Source of the DNA: JARYGU01 sp033795365
GTDB lineage: Bacteria > Pseudomonadota > Alphaproteobacteria > Rhizobiales > Rhizobiaceae
Direction of reading: 5' to 3'
Length of the DNA stretch: 64,000 nt
Assembly (NCBI GenBank): GCA_033795365.1
Contig: JARYGU010000017.1
Location: forward strand, 55,294 to 119,293
Positions 36,075-45,017 of this stretch are shown here, piece after piece. Numbering within the stretch: position 1 is the stretch's first letter; the number at the start of each line of letters is the position of its first letter. A model generated the notes under the pieces. The model searched no databases, was not told the origin of the DNA, and saw only the letters and a list, made by a program, of their open reading frames with translations. Position numbers and translations under genes: made by a program.

Positions 36075-36876
36075 GGCGCAGGTGAGCGGGAAGAGGCAAT
36101 CCGCCGTGGCGGCGCTCCTGCGCTTCGTCCTGTCGGCCGGCGGTCCGGTCGCTGTGGGCAGGGAGGATCCGGCGGTCCTTGCCGCGCCGGACGGCCGGGT
36201 GACGGCGGTGGAGGCGGCGGTGCTTGCCGAAGCGCTGCGCCTCGGCCTCCTCGCGCGGAGGGAAGGGTTGCTGGAGGCCTCGAAGGAGGCGCGCAATCAC
36301 CTGCGGCGGCGCCTTGCCGGCGGCGGCGAGGAATTCGCCGCCCAGCACCGCGACCTTGCCGAAAAGACGATCCTTTCGGGAAACATGCGGGAAACCGTGC
36401 GCGTCAACATGCTGGAATCGCCGCTTGCCGCGCTCGCACGCATCCGCGACCGGGCGGGAATGCCCTTCCTGCCGCAAGAGGCGATCGCGGCCGGAGAGCG
36501 GCTCGGCGCCGATTTCATGCGCGCCGGCCTGCAGCCGCGTATTACCATGAGCTGGGAGCCCCGCCTTTCGACCCGGATGAAGGGCGAGGCGGGCAGGGGA
36601 GCCGACCTCGCCGACACCGCGCTTGCCGCGCGGGCACGGGTGGAAAGGGCGGTCGAGGCCATGGGGCCGGAGCTTTCCGGCGTGGCACTCGACGTCTGCT
36701 GCTTCATGAAGGGTCTGGAGACCGTGGAGCGGGAGCGCCAGTGGCCGGTCCGCTCCGCCAAGCTGATGCTGCGCGCTGCCCTGATGGCGCTTTCCCGCCA
36801 CTACGCCCCGCCGCCGCCCGCAAGACGCCGCCGCCACGCCTGGGGTGCCGACGGCTACCGTCCGGAACTCTCCTGA
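36067..36876 (+). CDS. DUF6456 domain protein
   Basis: A 269-residue cytoplasmic protein. The central and C-terminal part matches the DUF6456 family: 'LRARAGMPFLP'-like 'IRDRAGMPFLPQEAIAAGER', 'RITMSWEPRLS' and 'DVCCFMKGLETVERERQWPV' followed by 'SAKLMLRAALMALSRHYAPP'. The C-terminal segment is arginine-rich and helical, so a DNA-binding role is plausible. It starts inside the DnaA-like gene (eight-base overlap), which implies coupled synthesis and a shared process. No experimental function is known to me. Confidence 0.85.
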   Translation: MSEAQVSGKRQSAVAALLRFVLSAGGPVAVGREDPAVLAAPDGRVTAVEAAVLAEALRLGLLARREGLLEASKEARNHLRRRLAGGGEEFAAQHRDLAEKTILSGNMRETVRVNMLESPLAALARIRDRAGMPFLPQEAIAAGERLGADFMRAGLQPRITMSWEPRLSTRMKGEAGRGADLADTALAARARVERAVEAMGPELSGVALDVCCFMKGLETVERERQWPVRSAKLMLRAALMALSRHYAPPPPARRRRHAWGADGYRPELS

Positions 36877-36978
36877 TGCATGTCGCCCTGTCCTCGCGGG
36901 GGGAGGAATGCCGCGCCGTCCGCTGTCCTTGAGATTGAAGCACCGCCGATGCCTCCGGCGGTCCTTCTGCCGCAGGCT

Positions 36979-37401
36979 TCAGGCCGTCGCCATGCGCATG
37001 GTGGCTTCCTCGCGGATGCGCTTGACCATGGAGCGCAGGCCGTTTGCGCGCTGGGAGGAGAGGTGTTCGACGAGGCCGATCTGGTCGAAGGTCTTGAGCG
37101 CGTCGAGGCCGGCGATCTCCGAAGCCCGCTTGCCGGAATAGATGGCGAGCACGATGGCGACCAGCCCGCGCACGATATGGGCGTCCGAATCGCCCTCGAA
37201 AGTCAGCACCGGGTCGGCGCCGCCGTCGGAATGGGTGACCAGCCAGACCTGGCTCGCGCAGCCCTGCACCTTGTTCTGCGCCGTGCGCTTTTCCTCCGGC
37301 AGGTCGGGCAGCGCCTTGCCGAGCTCGATCACATAGCGGTAACGGTCCTCCCACTCGTCGAGGAAGGCGAAATCGTCGATGATCTGGGCAAGCGCGGTCA
37401 T
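36979..37401 (-). CDS. sufE: SufE-family Fe-S assembly protein
   Basis: A 140-residue sulfur acceptor for a cysteine desulfurase in iron-sulfur cluster assembly. The catalytic cysteine is in 'NKVQGCASQVWLVTHSDG', about residue 50. 'SGKRASEIAGLDALKTFDQI' and the C-terminal 'LSSQRANGLRSMVKRI' are the family helices. The start at 37401 follows AAGGAC; the longer frame to 37467 adds residues not usual for SufE. No suf genes adjoin, so the desulfurase lies elsewhere. Confidence 0.93.
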   Translation of the reverse strand: MTALAQIIDDFAFLDEWEDRYRYVIELGKALPDLPEEKRTAQNKVQGCASQVWLVTHSDGGADPVLTFEGDSDAHIVRGLVAIVLAIYSGKRASEIAGLDALKTFDQIGLVEHLSSQRANGLRSMVKRIREEATMRMATA

Positions 37402-37568
37402 GGGCAGTCCTTCTTTGCTACCGCTCATATAGGATACCACCGCCCCGATTTGAACCGCAAACCGCATCCGGCAAAGAAACGCCGCGAGGAAACGGGTTCC
37501 TCACGGCGGTTGCAGGGCAACGAGCGGGGCAGTGGTGAGCGGAAGGCCGCGCGGGCTTCCGCAAAAAC

Positions 37569-38033
37569 TCATTTCGTCAGGTCGGGCCGGCGTGTCGGAA
37601 CGGCGATGGTGCCGGTGACGAGCGCGTCGGCCTCGCCGGCCGCCGTCTCCGCATGCGCGATCGTTTCGGCCGGCTTCGGCATGGGCTGGTCCATCCCCTC
37701 GGCCTGCCCGTCGGTCTGCGTCGCCAGGCCGGCTGCCGGCGCCGCCTCGGTCGGATCGGCGAATTGGGTGTCCAGGAGCTTATAGGCGACCTTCGCGCCT
37801 TCGCGGGCCCGGTGGCCGAGCGCCACGAAGGTCTCCGCGCCCTTTTCGCAGACCTCCGGCTTCTGCAGGCACATCGCGCCGATATAGGAAAAGGCCTCGC
37901 TTGCGGCGGTGAAGGTGTCGCCGAGCTCGACGGCCGGGCCCTTCTCGAGCTTTGCCGAGGATTCGGCATCGAGAAACGGCAGCAATACAAGAACCAGTGA
38001 GAACCAGAACGTTCCCTTGATCAGAAACCACAT
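37569..38033 (-). CDS. DUF5330 membrane-anchored protein
   Basis: A 154-residue protein of a family found mainly in rhizobia. It begins 'MWFLIKGTFWFSLVLVLLPF', a hydrophobic anchor, followed by 'FSYIGAMCLQKPEVCEKGAE', where two cysteines are conserved. The C-terminal half is low-complexity with Pro/Ala/Thr. Location in the periplasm or at the inner membrane is likely. A start at 38045 would add four residues. The function is unknown to me. Confidence 0.82.
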   Translation of the reverse strand: MWFLIKGTFWFSLVLVLLPFLDAESSAKLEKGPAVELGDTFTAASEAFSYIGAMCLQKPEVCEKGAETFVALGHRAREGAKVAYKLLDTQFADPTEAAPAAGLATQTDGQAEGMDQPMPKPAETIAHAETAAGEADALVTGTIAVPTRRPDLTK

Positions 38034-38530
38034 CGCCTTGCCCATCCTTGTCCTGAACGCCCGCGGCACGTCCGCCGCCGGTTCGTCCCTTCCCGGTCTT
38101 TGCCGGCGGTTCTTTGCCGAACCTTTGATGCGAGATTAGCCGCGGGAAGGAAATTCCCCTTTGCAAGAATCGCTCGCCTTTTCCTCAAATTTGAATCAAA
38201 TCCGCACTTTCGGCCTTATTGCGGGCAATCGATTCAAATTTTAGCGATCGGCGTTAAGGATCGTGGCGGCACGGCACGCCGGAGGCCAAGGGATTGCGGG
38301 GCTCGCCCTTTGCCGGCGTCGCCACAAAGGTTAACGAACGGGAAAAAATCCCGCAAAATGAAGCGCTTACCCCCCGTTAACCACATTAGGGAAATAGCCG
38401 TCGAATTGCTTCAAAACGGGATTTTTGGGGCTTTCCCGCCCCTTTCGCGGGGCTCGCGTTTATCCTTTCCTTAAGCCGCCGATGCGATCTTGCGGCAAGA
38501 CATAAGAACAGTTTTCGGCAGGGTTTTGCG
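38034..38530. other. Intergenic region without a recognised gene
   Basis: About 500 bases between the divergent DUF5330 and histidine kinase genes. It contains moderately AT-rich patches (38170-38260, 38330-38400) suited to promoters, and no reading frame that looks coding. A G/C-rich inverted repeat around 38430-38455 is visible. Confidence 0.5.
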
Positions 38531-40105
38531 TTGCGCCAATTGAATGACATCGCTGAGAGGATGACGTCCCGCATGGGCGCCATTGCCGGTGAGGATGGCG
38601 CACAGGCCCGCCGCAGACGCGCCTTTTCGCTGGCCGCGCTCGCAGGCCTTCCGGGGCTTCCGCTCGTGCTTTCGGCCTTCATGCCGGTTTCCGCCGCACT
38701 TCCGGCGGGCGTCGGGCTCGCCGGCGCGGCACTCCTGCTTTCGGCCGCCGCCGGCAGTGCGCGCGCCCGCAGCGCACCGAAGCAGGGAGCGGGCGAACCG
38801 GCTCCCGCTCCCTCGCCCTACGATCTCTTCGCCGGGCTCGTCACGCTTCACGATGCGCGCGGCTTCGTCACCGCCGTCCACGGGCGCGACCGCAACGAGA
38901 TGCTCTCCTGGATGCGCAACCCGATGGGCCGCGGCTTCATCGACCAGATCCACGTCTCCGACCGGCTCGGCTTCGTGCAGGCGGTCGACCGGCTGCGCCA
39001 GGGCGCGGACCACGCGACGATCGACATCCGCATCGACCGGCAGCGCATCAAGGCCGAGGCCGAGCAGTTCGTGCATATGCGCGTCGATCTCACCGCGCTT
39101 CGCGATGCCGGCGGCGGCCTCGTCTCGGTGGTCGCCCAGTCGCGCGACATCTCCGCCGAGGCGGTGCTGAGAAACGACGCGGTGCGCAAGACGGCGGAAG
39201 CCGAATCCGCCAACGACGCCAAGACGCGCTTCCTCGCCGCCGTCAGCCATGAGCTGCGCACGCCGCTGAATGCCATCCTCGGCTTTTCCGACATTCTCTC
39301 TGGCGAATATTTCGGCAGGCTCGAAAACGACCGCCAGCGCGAATATGTGGCGCTGATCCACCAGTCGGGAACCCATCTGCTCTCGGTCGTCAACACGATG
39401 CTGGACGTATCGAAGATCGAGGCGGGGCGCTACGAGCTGCTGCCGGAGCCGTTCTCCGTCCATGACGCGGTCAATGCCTGCGAGCAGATGCTGGGCCTGC
39501 AGGCGCGCGAGAAGGGCATCATGCTGACGAGCCGGATACCGCGCGGCCTCGGCGAGGTCGTCGCCGACCGGCGCGCGCTGCAGCAGGTGCTGATCAATCT
39601 CGTCGGCAATGCCATCAAGTTCACGGATCGCGGCGGCATCGTCATCGTCGATGCGGCGCGTGAGGGCGGCGATCTCGTGCTCACCGTCAGCGATACCGGC
39701 ATCGGCATTCCGGCCGCCAAGCTGGACGCCATCGGCCAGCCCTTCATGCAGGTGGAGAACGAATATACCCGCAAATATGAGGGGACAGGCCTTGGGCTTT
39801 CGCTGGTCAAGGGGCTCGTCGCGTTGCATGGCGGCACCTTCGCCATTAAAAGCCTTGCCGGAGAAGGCACGGTGATCACGGTCCGGCTGCCTGCCGACGG
39901 AGCCGGCATTGCGGCCGGGATCGCGGAACATCCGGGCGCGGGACATCCGCAGGAGGTTCGCGCGACCGTGGAATTCCCGCCGCGCCTTGCCGCGCGGCGC
40001 CCGGTCGCCGGCATTCCGGCCGGAACGGTAAAGGCAACCCTCTTGCGGCTGCCGGGAGACGACGAGGACAGAGGTGATGACGACGCGCACGCGAAGAGCG
40101 CCTGA
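38531..40105 (+). CDS. PAS-domain sensor histidine kinase (PleC/DivJ-like core)
   Basis: A 524-residue kinase with a hydrophobic N-terminal region (about residues 30-75, probably two helices), a PAS domain (about 95-205) and a HisKA-HATPase core. The phosphoacceptor His is in 'FLAAVSHELRTPLNAILGFS', the N box is 'LINLVGNAIKFTDRG', G1 'VSDTGIGIPAAK' and G2 'GTGLGLSLVKGLVALHGG'. The H-box resembles the PleC/DivJ/PdhS group that phosphorylates DivK-type regulators in alphaproteobacteria, but orthology is not shown. The frame starts with TTG; ATG 38561 is an alternative. It overlaps the next gene by 29 bases. Confidence 0.9.
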   Translation: MRQLNDIAERMTSRMGAIAGEDGAQARRRRAFSLAALAGLPGLPLVLSAFMPVSAALPAGVGLAGAALLLSAAAGSARARSAPKQGAGEPAPAPSPYDLFAGLVTLHDARGFVTAVHGRDRNEMLSWMRNPMGRGFIDQIHVSDRLGFVQAVDRLRQGADHATIDIRIDRQRIKAEAEQFVHMRVDLTALRDAGGGLVSVVAQSRDISAEAVLRNDAVRKTAEAESANDAKTRFLAAVSHELRTPLNAILGFSDILSGEYFGRLENDRQREYVALIHQSGTHLLSVVNTMLDVSKIEAGRYELLPEPFSVHDAVNACEQMLGLQAREKGIMLTSRIPRGLGEVVADRRALQQVLINLVGNAIKFTDRGGIVIVDAAREGGDLVLTVSDTGIGIPAAKLDAIGQPFMQVENEYTRKYEGTGLGLSLVKGLVALHGGTFAIKSLAGEGTVITVRLPADGAGIAAGIAEHPGAGHPQEVRATVEFPPRLAARRPVAGIPAGTVKATLLRLPGDDEDRGDDDAHAKSA

Positions 40106-40964
40106 CAAGCGGCAGCCCGGCCAGAGCCGGCGCGGCGGCCGGTCGGCCGCGCGCGCGCCGCGCAAACCCGGTATCGTCTTGAGAGGCGTCGTCGCGCTCG
40201 CCCGGCTGGCGGGGCGCCATCCGACGGTGCTCGGCGGCTGCACCGCCTTTGCGGTGATCTTCAGCTTCGTCGCGGCCAATGCGCTCTGGTACCAGCCCGG
40301 CCAGCACCCTTCGCCGATCCTGAAGACGCGCAACGCTTTGAACTCGCTGGGCTTCAGCGCAACGCGCCCGAAGCCGCAGGACGTCACCACCTTCGTCATC
40401 GAGCGCGAGGGCGAGGCAGGCGGGGAAGGCGGCAGCGCCGCCTCGCCACTCGTCGCCGACATCCAGAGGGAGCTCGCCCGCCAGGGCTTCTACGCCGGCG
40501 ATCCGGACGGGCTGCCGGGTGACGGCACGATCGCGGCGATCCGCGCCTTCCAGGAAAAGCGCGGCCTGCCGGTGACAGGCGAGCCGGACGACGAGGTTCT
40601 GACGGCGCTCATTTCCTCAGGCCCCGCGGTGACGGACGTCCTTCCCGCCGAGCGCCCCTTCGAGGAAGCCAGGAGGCCGCAGCCGGCCTCGACGGGCGAG
40701 GACCCGGTCGCAGCCGCGATCCGTGCGGCGGAGGCCGATCCCGGCACGACGTCCGCCGTGCGCAAGGCGGCGCCGAGCGAGATGGTGATGAAGATCCAGA
40801 AGGGCTTGAGCAACATCGCCTATACCGACGTCACCGTGGACGGCGTCGCCGGCGAGCGCACCCGCACCGCGATCCGCCATTTCGAAAAGCACTACCGCCT
40901 GCCGCCGACCGGCGAGCCGAACGAGATGGTGCTGAAGAAACTCAAGGAAATCGGCGCGCTCTGA
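40077..40964 (+). CDS. Membrane protein with two peptidoglycan-binding domains
   Basis: A 295-residue protein with a basic cytoplasmic N-terminus (Arg-rich, residues 5-33), one membrane helix (about 50-70) and a periplasmic part holding two PG_binding_1 domains: 'IQRELARQGFYAGDPDGLPG' and 'IQKGLSNIAYTDVTVDGVAG', each ending in 'T..AIR.FQ/FE'. It overlaps the kinase gene by 29 bases, suggesting both work at the cell envelope. No catalytic domain is present, so it is a binding or scaffold protein. Confidence 0.9.
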   Translation: MTTRTRRAPDKRQPGQSRRGGRSAARAPRKPGIVLRGVVALARLAGRHPTVLGGCTAFAVIFSFVAANALWYQPGQHPSPILKTRNALNSLGFSATRPKPQDVTTFVIEREGEAGGEGGSAASPLVADIQRELARQGFYAGDPDGLPGDGTIAAIRAFQEKRGLPVTGEPDDEVLTALISSGPAVTDVLPAERPFEEARRPQPASTGEDPVAAAIRAAEADPGTTSAVRKAAPSEMVMKIQKGLSNIAYTDVTVDGVAGERTRTAIRHFEKHYRLPPTGEPNEMVLKKLKEIGAL

Positions 40965-40999
40965 GGTTTCGTGAGGCCCGCCGGGCATTCGCCTGAACG

Positions 41000-41240
41000 G
41001 TGCATATGGCCGCTCGCCGGATGTCCCCCTCTTCTCCCTGCCGATCGTCTCCCCGGCGAACAACCGAAAGATACAAGGGGGCGCGGCACACGCCGAGTTT
41101 GCGGCAAGACCTCCTCATCGCCTCGCCTACGCTCGGCACTTCTCCCCGCAGGCGGGAGAGGGGATTGTCGGCGTTGCGGCCCTCGTTCCTTCTCCCCGCT
41201 TGCGGGGGGAAGGTGGCCGGCAGGCCGGATGAGGGGCAAA
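41000..41240. repeat. RIME-like repeats, at least two copies
   Basis: The gap after the peptidoglycan-binding gene holds several hairpins, including CTTCTCCCCGCTTGCGGGGGGAAGG with the downstream GGCCGGCAGGCCGGATGAGG arm (41188-41235), and an upstream partial copy with TGCATATGGC and CCCTCTTCTCCC. No gene is seen in 40965-41390. Confidence 0.7.
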
Positions 41241-41298
41241 TCCGGTTACTGCCGTGTTACTTGTGTTCATCTTGAATCGCATTCGATCTAGAGCGCCG

Positions 41299-41395
41299 CG
41301 CGTTCAATCGAACGCGCAAAGGACGCTCCAGCTTTTTGAATCTAGAGCATCTTTCCGCATTCAGATGATTCCACCTGAATGCGGGATGCTCTAGA
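41299..41395 (-). terminator. Double hairpin at the 3' end of the chemoreceptor gene
   Basis: Two perfect dyads: CGCGTTC-AATC-GAACGCG (41299-41316), and a long one with TCTAGAGCATC/GATGCTCTAGA outer arms and CCGCATTCAG/CTGAATGCGG inner arms (41341-41395). The second begins at the stop codon of the convergent chemoreceptor gene and could terminate or stabilise its message. No long T-run follows, and the same dyad is probably a dispersed repeat. Confidence 0.5.
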
Positions 41396-43337
41396 ACTCT
41401 TCCCAGTTGTCCTGGGCCAGCGCGGCAGCAGTTTGTCCGGCGGAGAAGGTATTTGCCAGCCTGCTGGTCAATGCGCGCGCCGGCGAGGCGACCGGGCGCG
41501 AGGCCGGTGTCGCGCTGCCAATGCGCGCACGGGCCTTCGGCGCATCGGCATCGCCGATGTTGAACTGTCCGAGAAGGCCGTTCAGGGAGGCGGCTTCCTT
41601 TGCAAGGCTGTGGCTTGCCGCGTTGGTCTGTTCGACCATGGCGGCATTCTGCTGCGTTCCCTGGTCCATGGTGTTGACGGCCGTGTTGATCTCCTGGATG
41701 CCGGTCGATTGCTCGCGGGCGGCCTCGACGATGGCGCGGACATGCGAGGTGATCTCGGTGACCTCTTTCTCGATCAGGACCAGCGCCTTGCCCGTTTCGC
41801 CCACGAGATCGACGCCGGCGCGCACATGGTTGCCCGATGTGCTGATCAGCACCTTGATCTCCTTGGCGGCATTGGCGGAACGCTGGGCCAGCTCGCGCAC
41901 CTCCTGTGCAACGACCGCAAACCCCTTGCCGGCATCGCCTGCGCGGGCCGCTTCGACGCCGGCATTCAGCGCCAGGAGGTTGGTCTGGAAGGCGATATCG
42001 TCGATCACGCCGATGATATTGCCGATCTCGCCGGACGACTTCTCGATTTCGTTCATGGCGGTGACGGCCTTGCGGACGACCTCGCCCGATTTTTCGGCTC
42101 CCACCCGCGTGCGCTCGACGAGCACGCCGACCTCTTCGGCGCGCCTGGTCGAATCGCGCACCGTCGTGGTGATCTGTTCGAGGGCGGCGGCCGTTTCCTC
42201 GAGCGAAGCGGCCTGCTGTTCGGTGCGGCGGGACAGGTCGTCGGCGGCCGAGCGGATCTCGCTCGCCCCGGAATTGATCACCTTCGCGTTGTCGCCGACC
42301 GCGCCGAGGGCTTCCTGCAGCTTTTGCATCGATGCGTTGAAGTTTTCACGCAGCGAATCGAGATGTTCGACGAAGATTTCTTCGATGCGATAGGCCACGT
42401 CGCCTGCCGACAGGCGCGAAAGGCCGTATGCGAGCGCTTCCACCGCGGCCTGCGTGTCGGCAGCGTCCTTGGCCTTGGCGGCTTCACGGGCCTGTGCTTC
42501 GCGGGCCGACAGGGTTCGCCCGTCGTTCGCTTCCCGTTCCAGCCGGTCCCGCTCGATCGCGTTGTCCCGGAAGACCGCGACCGCGGCTGCCATCTGCCCC
42601 ACTTCGTCCTTGCGTCCGAGGCCGGGCATGTCGCCGGACGTATCGCCCGAAGCCAGCGACACCATGCGCTCGCGCAGCCGGTTGATCGGAGCGGTGATGC
42701 CGCGGGAGGACACATAGAAACCGAGGACCACGACCGCGACAAGCGCAAGGCCGAGCGCCGACAGGCTGATGAGGATCGTGGCGTTCGTTTCCGCCTGAAG
42801 CTCCGCGCTGCCGGTTTCCATGACCTTGATAAGCTGGTCGTTGCCGGTCGCGAACTGGGGCAGGAGGTTCATGACCTCGGCGCCGGCAAGCTTCATGACG
42901 CCGGTCGCCTCTTCGCGGCTGCCCGCCTTGGCAAGGGTCACGACCTGCGCTCCCAGCGCCTCTATGCCCTCGACACCCTTGATCATGCTTGCGACCGGCT
43001 CCGCCCTGGCCGCAACGAGCTCGGCGGTCGTCCGCAGCCGTTCTTTCAACTGCACCCGGTCGGCATCGTATTTTTTCTCAGCGGCTGCGAATTCGGCGGA
43101 GCCGGGATCGTTGACGACCATGAGGCCGAGCTGGAAACCCATCTGCAGGAGGTTGCCCGTCGCGCGCGCGTTCAGCATGGCGGCCATGCTTTCATGCGTG
43201 ATGAAGTCGGAATAGCGCTTGTCGGCGGCCTTGAACTGGACGCTCACATAGGCGAGCCCGATGATGGCGCTCAGCCCCATGAGCACGATAACGGAAACGA
43301 TTTTCGTGCGGATCTTTGCATTGTCGAGGAATTGCAT
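41391..43337 (-). CDS. Methyl-accepting chemotaxis protein
   Basis: A 648-residue transmembrane chemoreceptor. Two membrane helices (about 13-32 and 193-215) bracket a small periplasmic helical sensor domain. A HAMP domain follows ('SSRGITAPINRLRERMVSLA'), then the signalling domain with the hairpin tip 'DIAFQTNLLALNAGVEAARA'. The last five residues, NWEEF, form the tether that recruits CheR/CheB. The ligand is unknown. The start at 43337 directly precedes the first helix; upstream frame to 43469 does not look coding. Confidence 0.94.
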   Translation of the reverse strand: MQFLDNAKIRTKIVSVIVLMGLSAIIGLAYVSVQFKAADKRYSDFITHESMAAMLNARATGNLLQMGFQLGLMVVNDPGSAEFAAAEKKYDADRVQLKERLRTTAELVAARAEPVASMIKGVEGIEALGAQVVTLAKAGSREEATGVMKLAGAEVMNLLPQFATGNDQLIKVMETGSAELQAETNATILISLSALGLALVAVVVLGFYVSSRGITAPINRLRERMVSLASGDTSGDMPGLGRKDEVGQMAAAVAVFRDNAIERDRLEREANDGRTLSAREAQAREAAKAKDAADTQAAVEALAYGLSRLSAGDVAYRIEEIFVEHLDSLRENFNASMQKLQEALGAVGDNAKVINSGASEIRSAADDLSRRTEQQAASLEETAAALEQITTTVRDSTRRAEEVGVLVERTRVGAEKSGEVVRKAVTAMNEIEKSSGEIGNIIGVIDDIAFQTNLLALNAGVEAARAGDAGKGFAVVAQEVRELAQRSANAAKEIKVLISTSGNHVRAGVDLVGETGKALVLIEKEVTEITSHVRAIVEAAREQSTGIQEINTAVNTMDQGTQQNAAMVEQTNAASHSLAKEAASLNGLLGQFNIGDADAPKARARIGSATPASRPVASPARALTSRLANTFSAGQTAAALAQDNWEEF

Positions 43338-43597
43338 GGCTCTCTCAATCGGATGGCCGGCAGGCAAGAATCTCGCGGGTCTCGCCAACGCTCGGAACCC
43401 CCGGTGAGACCGAAGTTCGCGCGGGCGGAGGTGTCCTGCCGGATGAAAAGGAAGCATGACAGCGAGCATGCGCCGTCATGGCGAGGGAGGCCTCCCGAAC
43501 TGTCGGATGAAATCTATCCGAGCCGACTTACGACATTGTTAAAAATCCACGCGATTTTCCTCGCCCCGTCATGCCGGCCGCGCACCGTTCCTCAAAC
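43338..43597. other. Intergenic region upstream of the chemoreceptor gene
   Basis: About 260 bases holding the presumed chemoreceptor promoter; no gene or strong structure is seen. Confidence 0.4.
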
Positions 43598-43631
43598 GAA
43601 AACAGCCTCCGCCGGGATGCCCGGTGGAGGC
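43598..43631 (-). terminator. Rho-independent terminator of the small secreted protein pair
   Basis: Stem GCCTCCaCCGGG/CCCGGcGGAGGC with a CAT loop, followed on the minus strand by TGTTTTCG, about 35 bases after the stop of the second small gene. Confidence 0.8.
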
Positions 43632-43665
43632 CGTTGGGAAATTTGCGTTCCTTTACGGGCGCCTG

Positions 43666-43881
43666 TTAGCGGCCGTTGAGGACCCGACCGTTATAGTCGC
43701 CGTCGAAGTGGTTGCCCAGGATCGGAGCGGAAGCGGAAGAGGCTTCCTTGCCGATCGAAGAGGTGACCGTCTGGTCGACAGCCGGCTGTGCGGTGTCGGT
43801 GCGGCTGACATTCGGGTTTTCAGCAAAGGCTGCACCGGCGGAAAGCGAGAGGGCAGCGATGGTGATTGCGAGCTTGTTCAT
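43666..43881 (-). CDS. Small secreted protein, paralogue 2
   Basis: A 71-residue protein with a signal peptide ('MNKLAITIAALSLSAGAAFA', then E). The mature 50 residues are polar: 'ENPNVSRTDTAQPAVDQTVT' and the C-terminal 'LGNHFDGDYNGRVLNGR'. It is nearly identical to the gene just upstream on the same strand, so the pair arose by tandem duplication. Unknown to me; small exported rhizobial proteins such as DUF680 are similar in size and signal peptide. A terminator follows. Confidence 0.85.
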   Translation of the reverse strand: MNKLAITIAALSLSAGAAFAENPNVSRTDTAQPAVDQTVTSSIGKEASSASAPILGNHFDGDYNGRVLNGR

Positions 43882-43914
43882 TGTCTTGTTTCCTTGTTTC
43901 TGTGGGACTGCCGG

Positions 43915-44124
43915 TTACTTGCCGGCAAGGACGCGGCCGTTGTAGGCGCCGTCGAAGTGGTTGCCGAGAACCGGTGCAGAAGAGGCTTCCTTGCCGACCG
44001 AGGCGGTGACCGTCTGGTCGACAGCCGGCTGGGCAATGTCGGTGCGGCTGACATTCGGGTTTTCAGCGAAAGCTGCACCGGCGGAAAGCGAGAGGGCAGC
44101 GATGGTGATTGCGAGCTTGTTCAT
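43915..44124 (-). CDS. Small secreted protein, paralogue 1
   Basis: A 69-residue exported protein identical to its neighbour in the first 28 residues and in most of the mature part ('GNHFDGAYNGRVLAGK'). Two residues are missing in the serine stretch (EASSAPVLG against EASSASAPILG). The two genes are separated by 33 bases and share a promoter upstream (44125-44300). High conservation of the signal peptide and tail suggests recent duplication or gene conversion. Confidence 0.85.
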   Translation of the reverse strand: MNKLAITIAALSLSAGAAFAENPNVSRTDIAQPAVDQTVTASVGKEASSAPVLGNHFDGAYNGRVLAGK

Positions 44125-44371
44125 TGTCTTGGTCCTTTTCATTCGTCTGTTTGTGTGTTCTGTTGCGTTGACGCGGAGTGAGAAGATTTTTCTGCGCTTC
44201 GTGTTGATGGACATATGATCTCGCAAAAGCATTCTCGCTAGAGCCCGTTTTGCGAATTCATTGTCAACATTTTGTGTGCCAATATTTGAATGAGCATCTA
44301 TTGAAATACGTGGGCGCAATGCCCAACGTCCCCCCTTTCCGAAGCGCACGGCGCCGGTGTATGTCGAAACG

Positions 44372-44740
44372 ATGCGCCTGAAATCCGCGATCTTTGCCTC
44401 CGCTCTCGTCCGCCGCGTCTTTTCGCGCGGAGATTTCGCCGTGATCGAGCGGAAGGGCGCGGAGGATGCCGGGGCGATCTTCGTGCGCCAGGTGTTTCGC
44501 GACGGATCGGAGACGCTTTACGCCCCCGCGCCACAGAGCTTCTTCGAGGCGGAAGACAAGGACACCCGGCTTTTCGAGCCGCGGCTGGAAAGGGCCTCGC
44601 GCGAAGCGGTCGGCGAGGCGCTCGATCGCGAGGTGCGCTTCGATCCCGATCTCTGGGTCGTGACGCTCGAAACAGACGACGTGGCCGGCCTGTTCGACAT
44701 TCCCGGCAGCGAGGCGGAGGACCCGCTCTTTCGCCTGTGA
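44372..44740 (+). CDS. DUF1491 family protein
   Basis: A 122-residue cytoplasmic protein matching DUF1491 of alphaproteobacteria: 'MRLKSAIFASALVRRVFSRG' at the N-terminus, 'AIFVRQVFRDGSETLYAPAP' in the middle, and 'REVRFDPDLWVVTLETDDV' before the acidic C-terminus. Its function is not known to me. The ATG at 44372 is preferred over a GTG at 44357 because the family begins 'MRLKS'. It appears to be transcribed alone. Confidence 0.86.
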   Translation: MRLKSAIFASALVRRVFSRGDFAVIERKGAEDAGAIFVRQVFRDGSETLYAPAPQSFFEAEDKDTRLFEPRLERASREAVGEALDREVRFDPDLWVVTLETDDVAGLFDIPGSEAEDPLFRL

Positions 44741-44765
44741 GGCACCGGCGAAAAGGCACGGGTTT

Positions 44766-44840
44766 GCCGCATCTCTCCCCCTTCTCCGCCCGCGGGGAGA
44801 AGAAGAGGGAGCGTGCCGGTAGGTCAGCCCATATGCCGGT
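44766..44840. repeat. RIME-like repeat after the DUF1491 gene
   Basis: A CCCCCTTCTCCGCCCGCGGGGAGAAGAAGAGGG hairpin core, shown here only by its arms CCTTCTCC and GGAGAAG, with CATATGCCGGT downstream as in other copies. Confidence 0.6.
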
Positions 44841-45017
44841 AGCCCTGAGTGCGGCGGCGCGCGCCTCATCTGCAAAAATCCGGCGCTTAGCTGAAGCTAA
44901 GATGATGATTTTGCTTCTTCTCTCCCAAGGAGGAGAAGACATGGGTGGCTGCTCGTCTGCTGCACCAATACCGCTGCCCAAGCATCTCCGCCTTGAAGGG
45001 GAGATCGGCCGGCGGGC

